Assembly: GCA_002686295.1 (NCBI GenBank)
Contig: NZBB01000005.1
Coordinates: forward strand, 1-22,380
Length of the DNA stretch: 22,380 bases
Direction of reading: 5' to 3'
Source of the DNA: Candidatus Woesearchaeota archaeon
Lineage (GTDB): Archaea > Nanobdellota > Nanobdellia > Woesearchaeales > GCA-2686295
Below are positions 22,307-22,380 of the stretch, piece by piece (positions within the stretch are counted from its first letter, which is position 1; the number at the start of each line of letters is the position of its first letter). The notes under the pieces were generated by a model. That model was not told the origin of the DNA. It worked only from the letters and a program-made list of their open reading frames with translations, and made no database searches. The position numbers and the translations under genes are program-made.

Positions 22307-22326
22307 GAATTTTTAATTCTTTTTTT
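22307..22326 (+). terminator. Hairpin plus T-tract after lgt
   Basis: GAATT-TTT-AATTC (22307-22319) followed at once by a run of T. A weak 5-base stem with a T-tract, four bases after the lgt stop codon. It probably ends the thioredoxin-lgt message. Confidence 0.45.
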
Positions 22327-22353
22327 AGTCTTTTCTATGGTTTTGTAAAGTGG

Positions 22354-22362
22354 TATATAAAA
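22354..22362 (+). promoter_or_regulatory. TATA box near the right edge
   Basis: TATATAAAA in the last 30 bases. It probably belongs to a plus-strand gene starting just outside the window; no coding start is visible before the edge. Confidence 0.35.
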
Positions 22363-22380
22363 TAATTTAAAATAATTTTA

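Overview
The window is a compact, AT-rich archaeal chromosome segment. Three things show the domain. The partial 16S rRNA gene on the minus strand carries archaeal signatures. The central genes are archaeal information-processing genes (RNase P protein Rnp2, proteasome alpha, SBDS, exosome Rrp4/Rrp41/Rrp42, RNA polymerase subunit K). Almost every transcription unit starts with an archaeal TATA box about 26-28 bases before the start codon, often leaderless. The low GC, tight packing, short proteins and patchwork of bacterial-like genes fit a small-genome DPANN-type archaeon such as the Woesearchaeota/Pacearchaeota; that placement is an inference, not proven here.

Layout. Positions 1-848 (-) hold the 5' part of 16S rRNA, cut by the window edge, followed by its leader and promoter (about 850-1103). 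At 1176-1277 (-) there is a tiny gene that I read as ribosomal protein L41e. A YjdF/DUF2238-like membrane protein follows (+). A sugar-phosphate block comes next: phosphoglucose/phosphomannose isomerase (-), a CDKAL1/MiaB-like tRNA methylthiotransferase (+), a nucleotidyltransferase with a fused ribbon-helix-helix domain (+), and phosphomannomutase (+). Together these would take fructose-6-phosphate to a nucleotide-activated sugar. After an unknown small gene comes the exosome-proteasome superoperon at 7261-11462: rnp2, psmA, SBDS, rrp4, rrp41, rrp42, rpoK. Its genes overlap or lie a few bases apart, and the internal ones are preceded by GGTGA/GAGGT ribosome sites.

Next is a tyrosyl-tRNA synthetase that looks like the plant/protist type rather than the usual archaeal type. 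It is convergent with a minus-strand block. Read in the direction of transcription, that block is ileS, a Cas4/RecB-like Fe-S nuclease, an ABC-2 transporter pair, a winged-helix-like regulator preceded by three tandem 16-bp repeats, and a small secreted protein. The right end (+) has NAD kinase with malic enzyme (an NADPH-making pair), a 34-residue zinc-ribbon micro-ORF, then thioredoxin overlapping a bacterial-type prolipoprotein diacylglyceryl transferase (Lgt).

No CRISPR array, insertion sequence, prophage or tRNA gene was seen. The most notable points are the Lgt gene in an archaeon, the RHH-nucleotidyltransferase fusion, the eukaryote-like TyrRS, the two micro-genes (L41e and the zinc ribbon), and the 16-bp repeat operator in front of the regulator.
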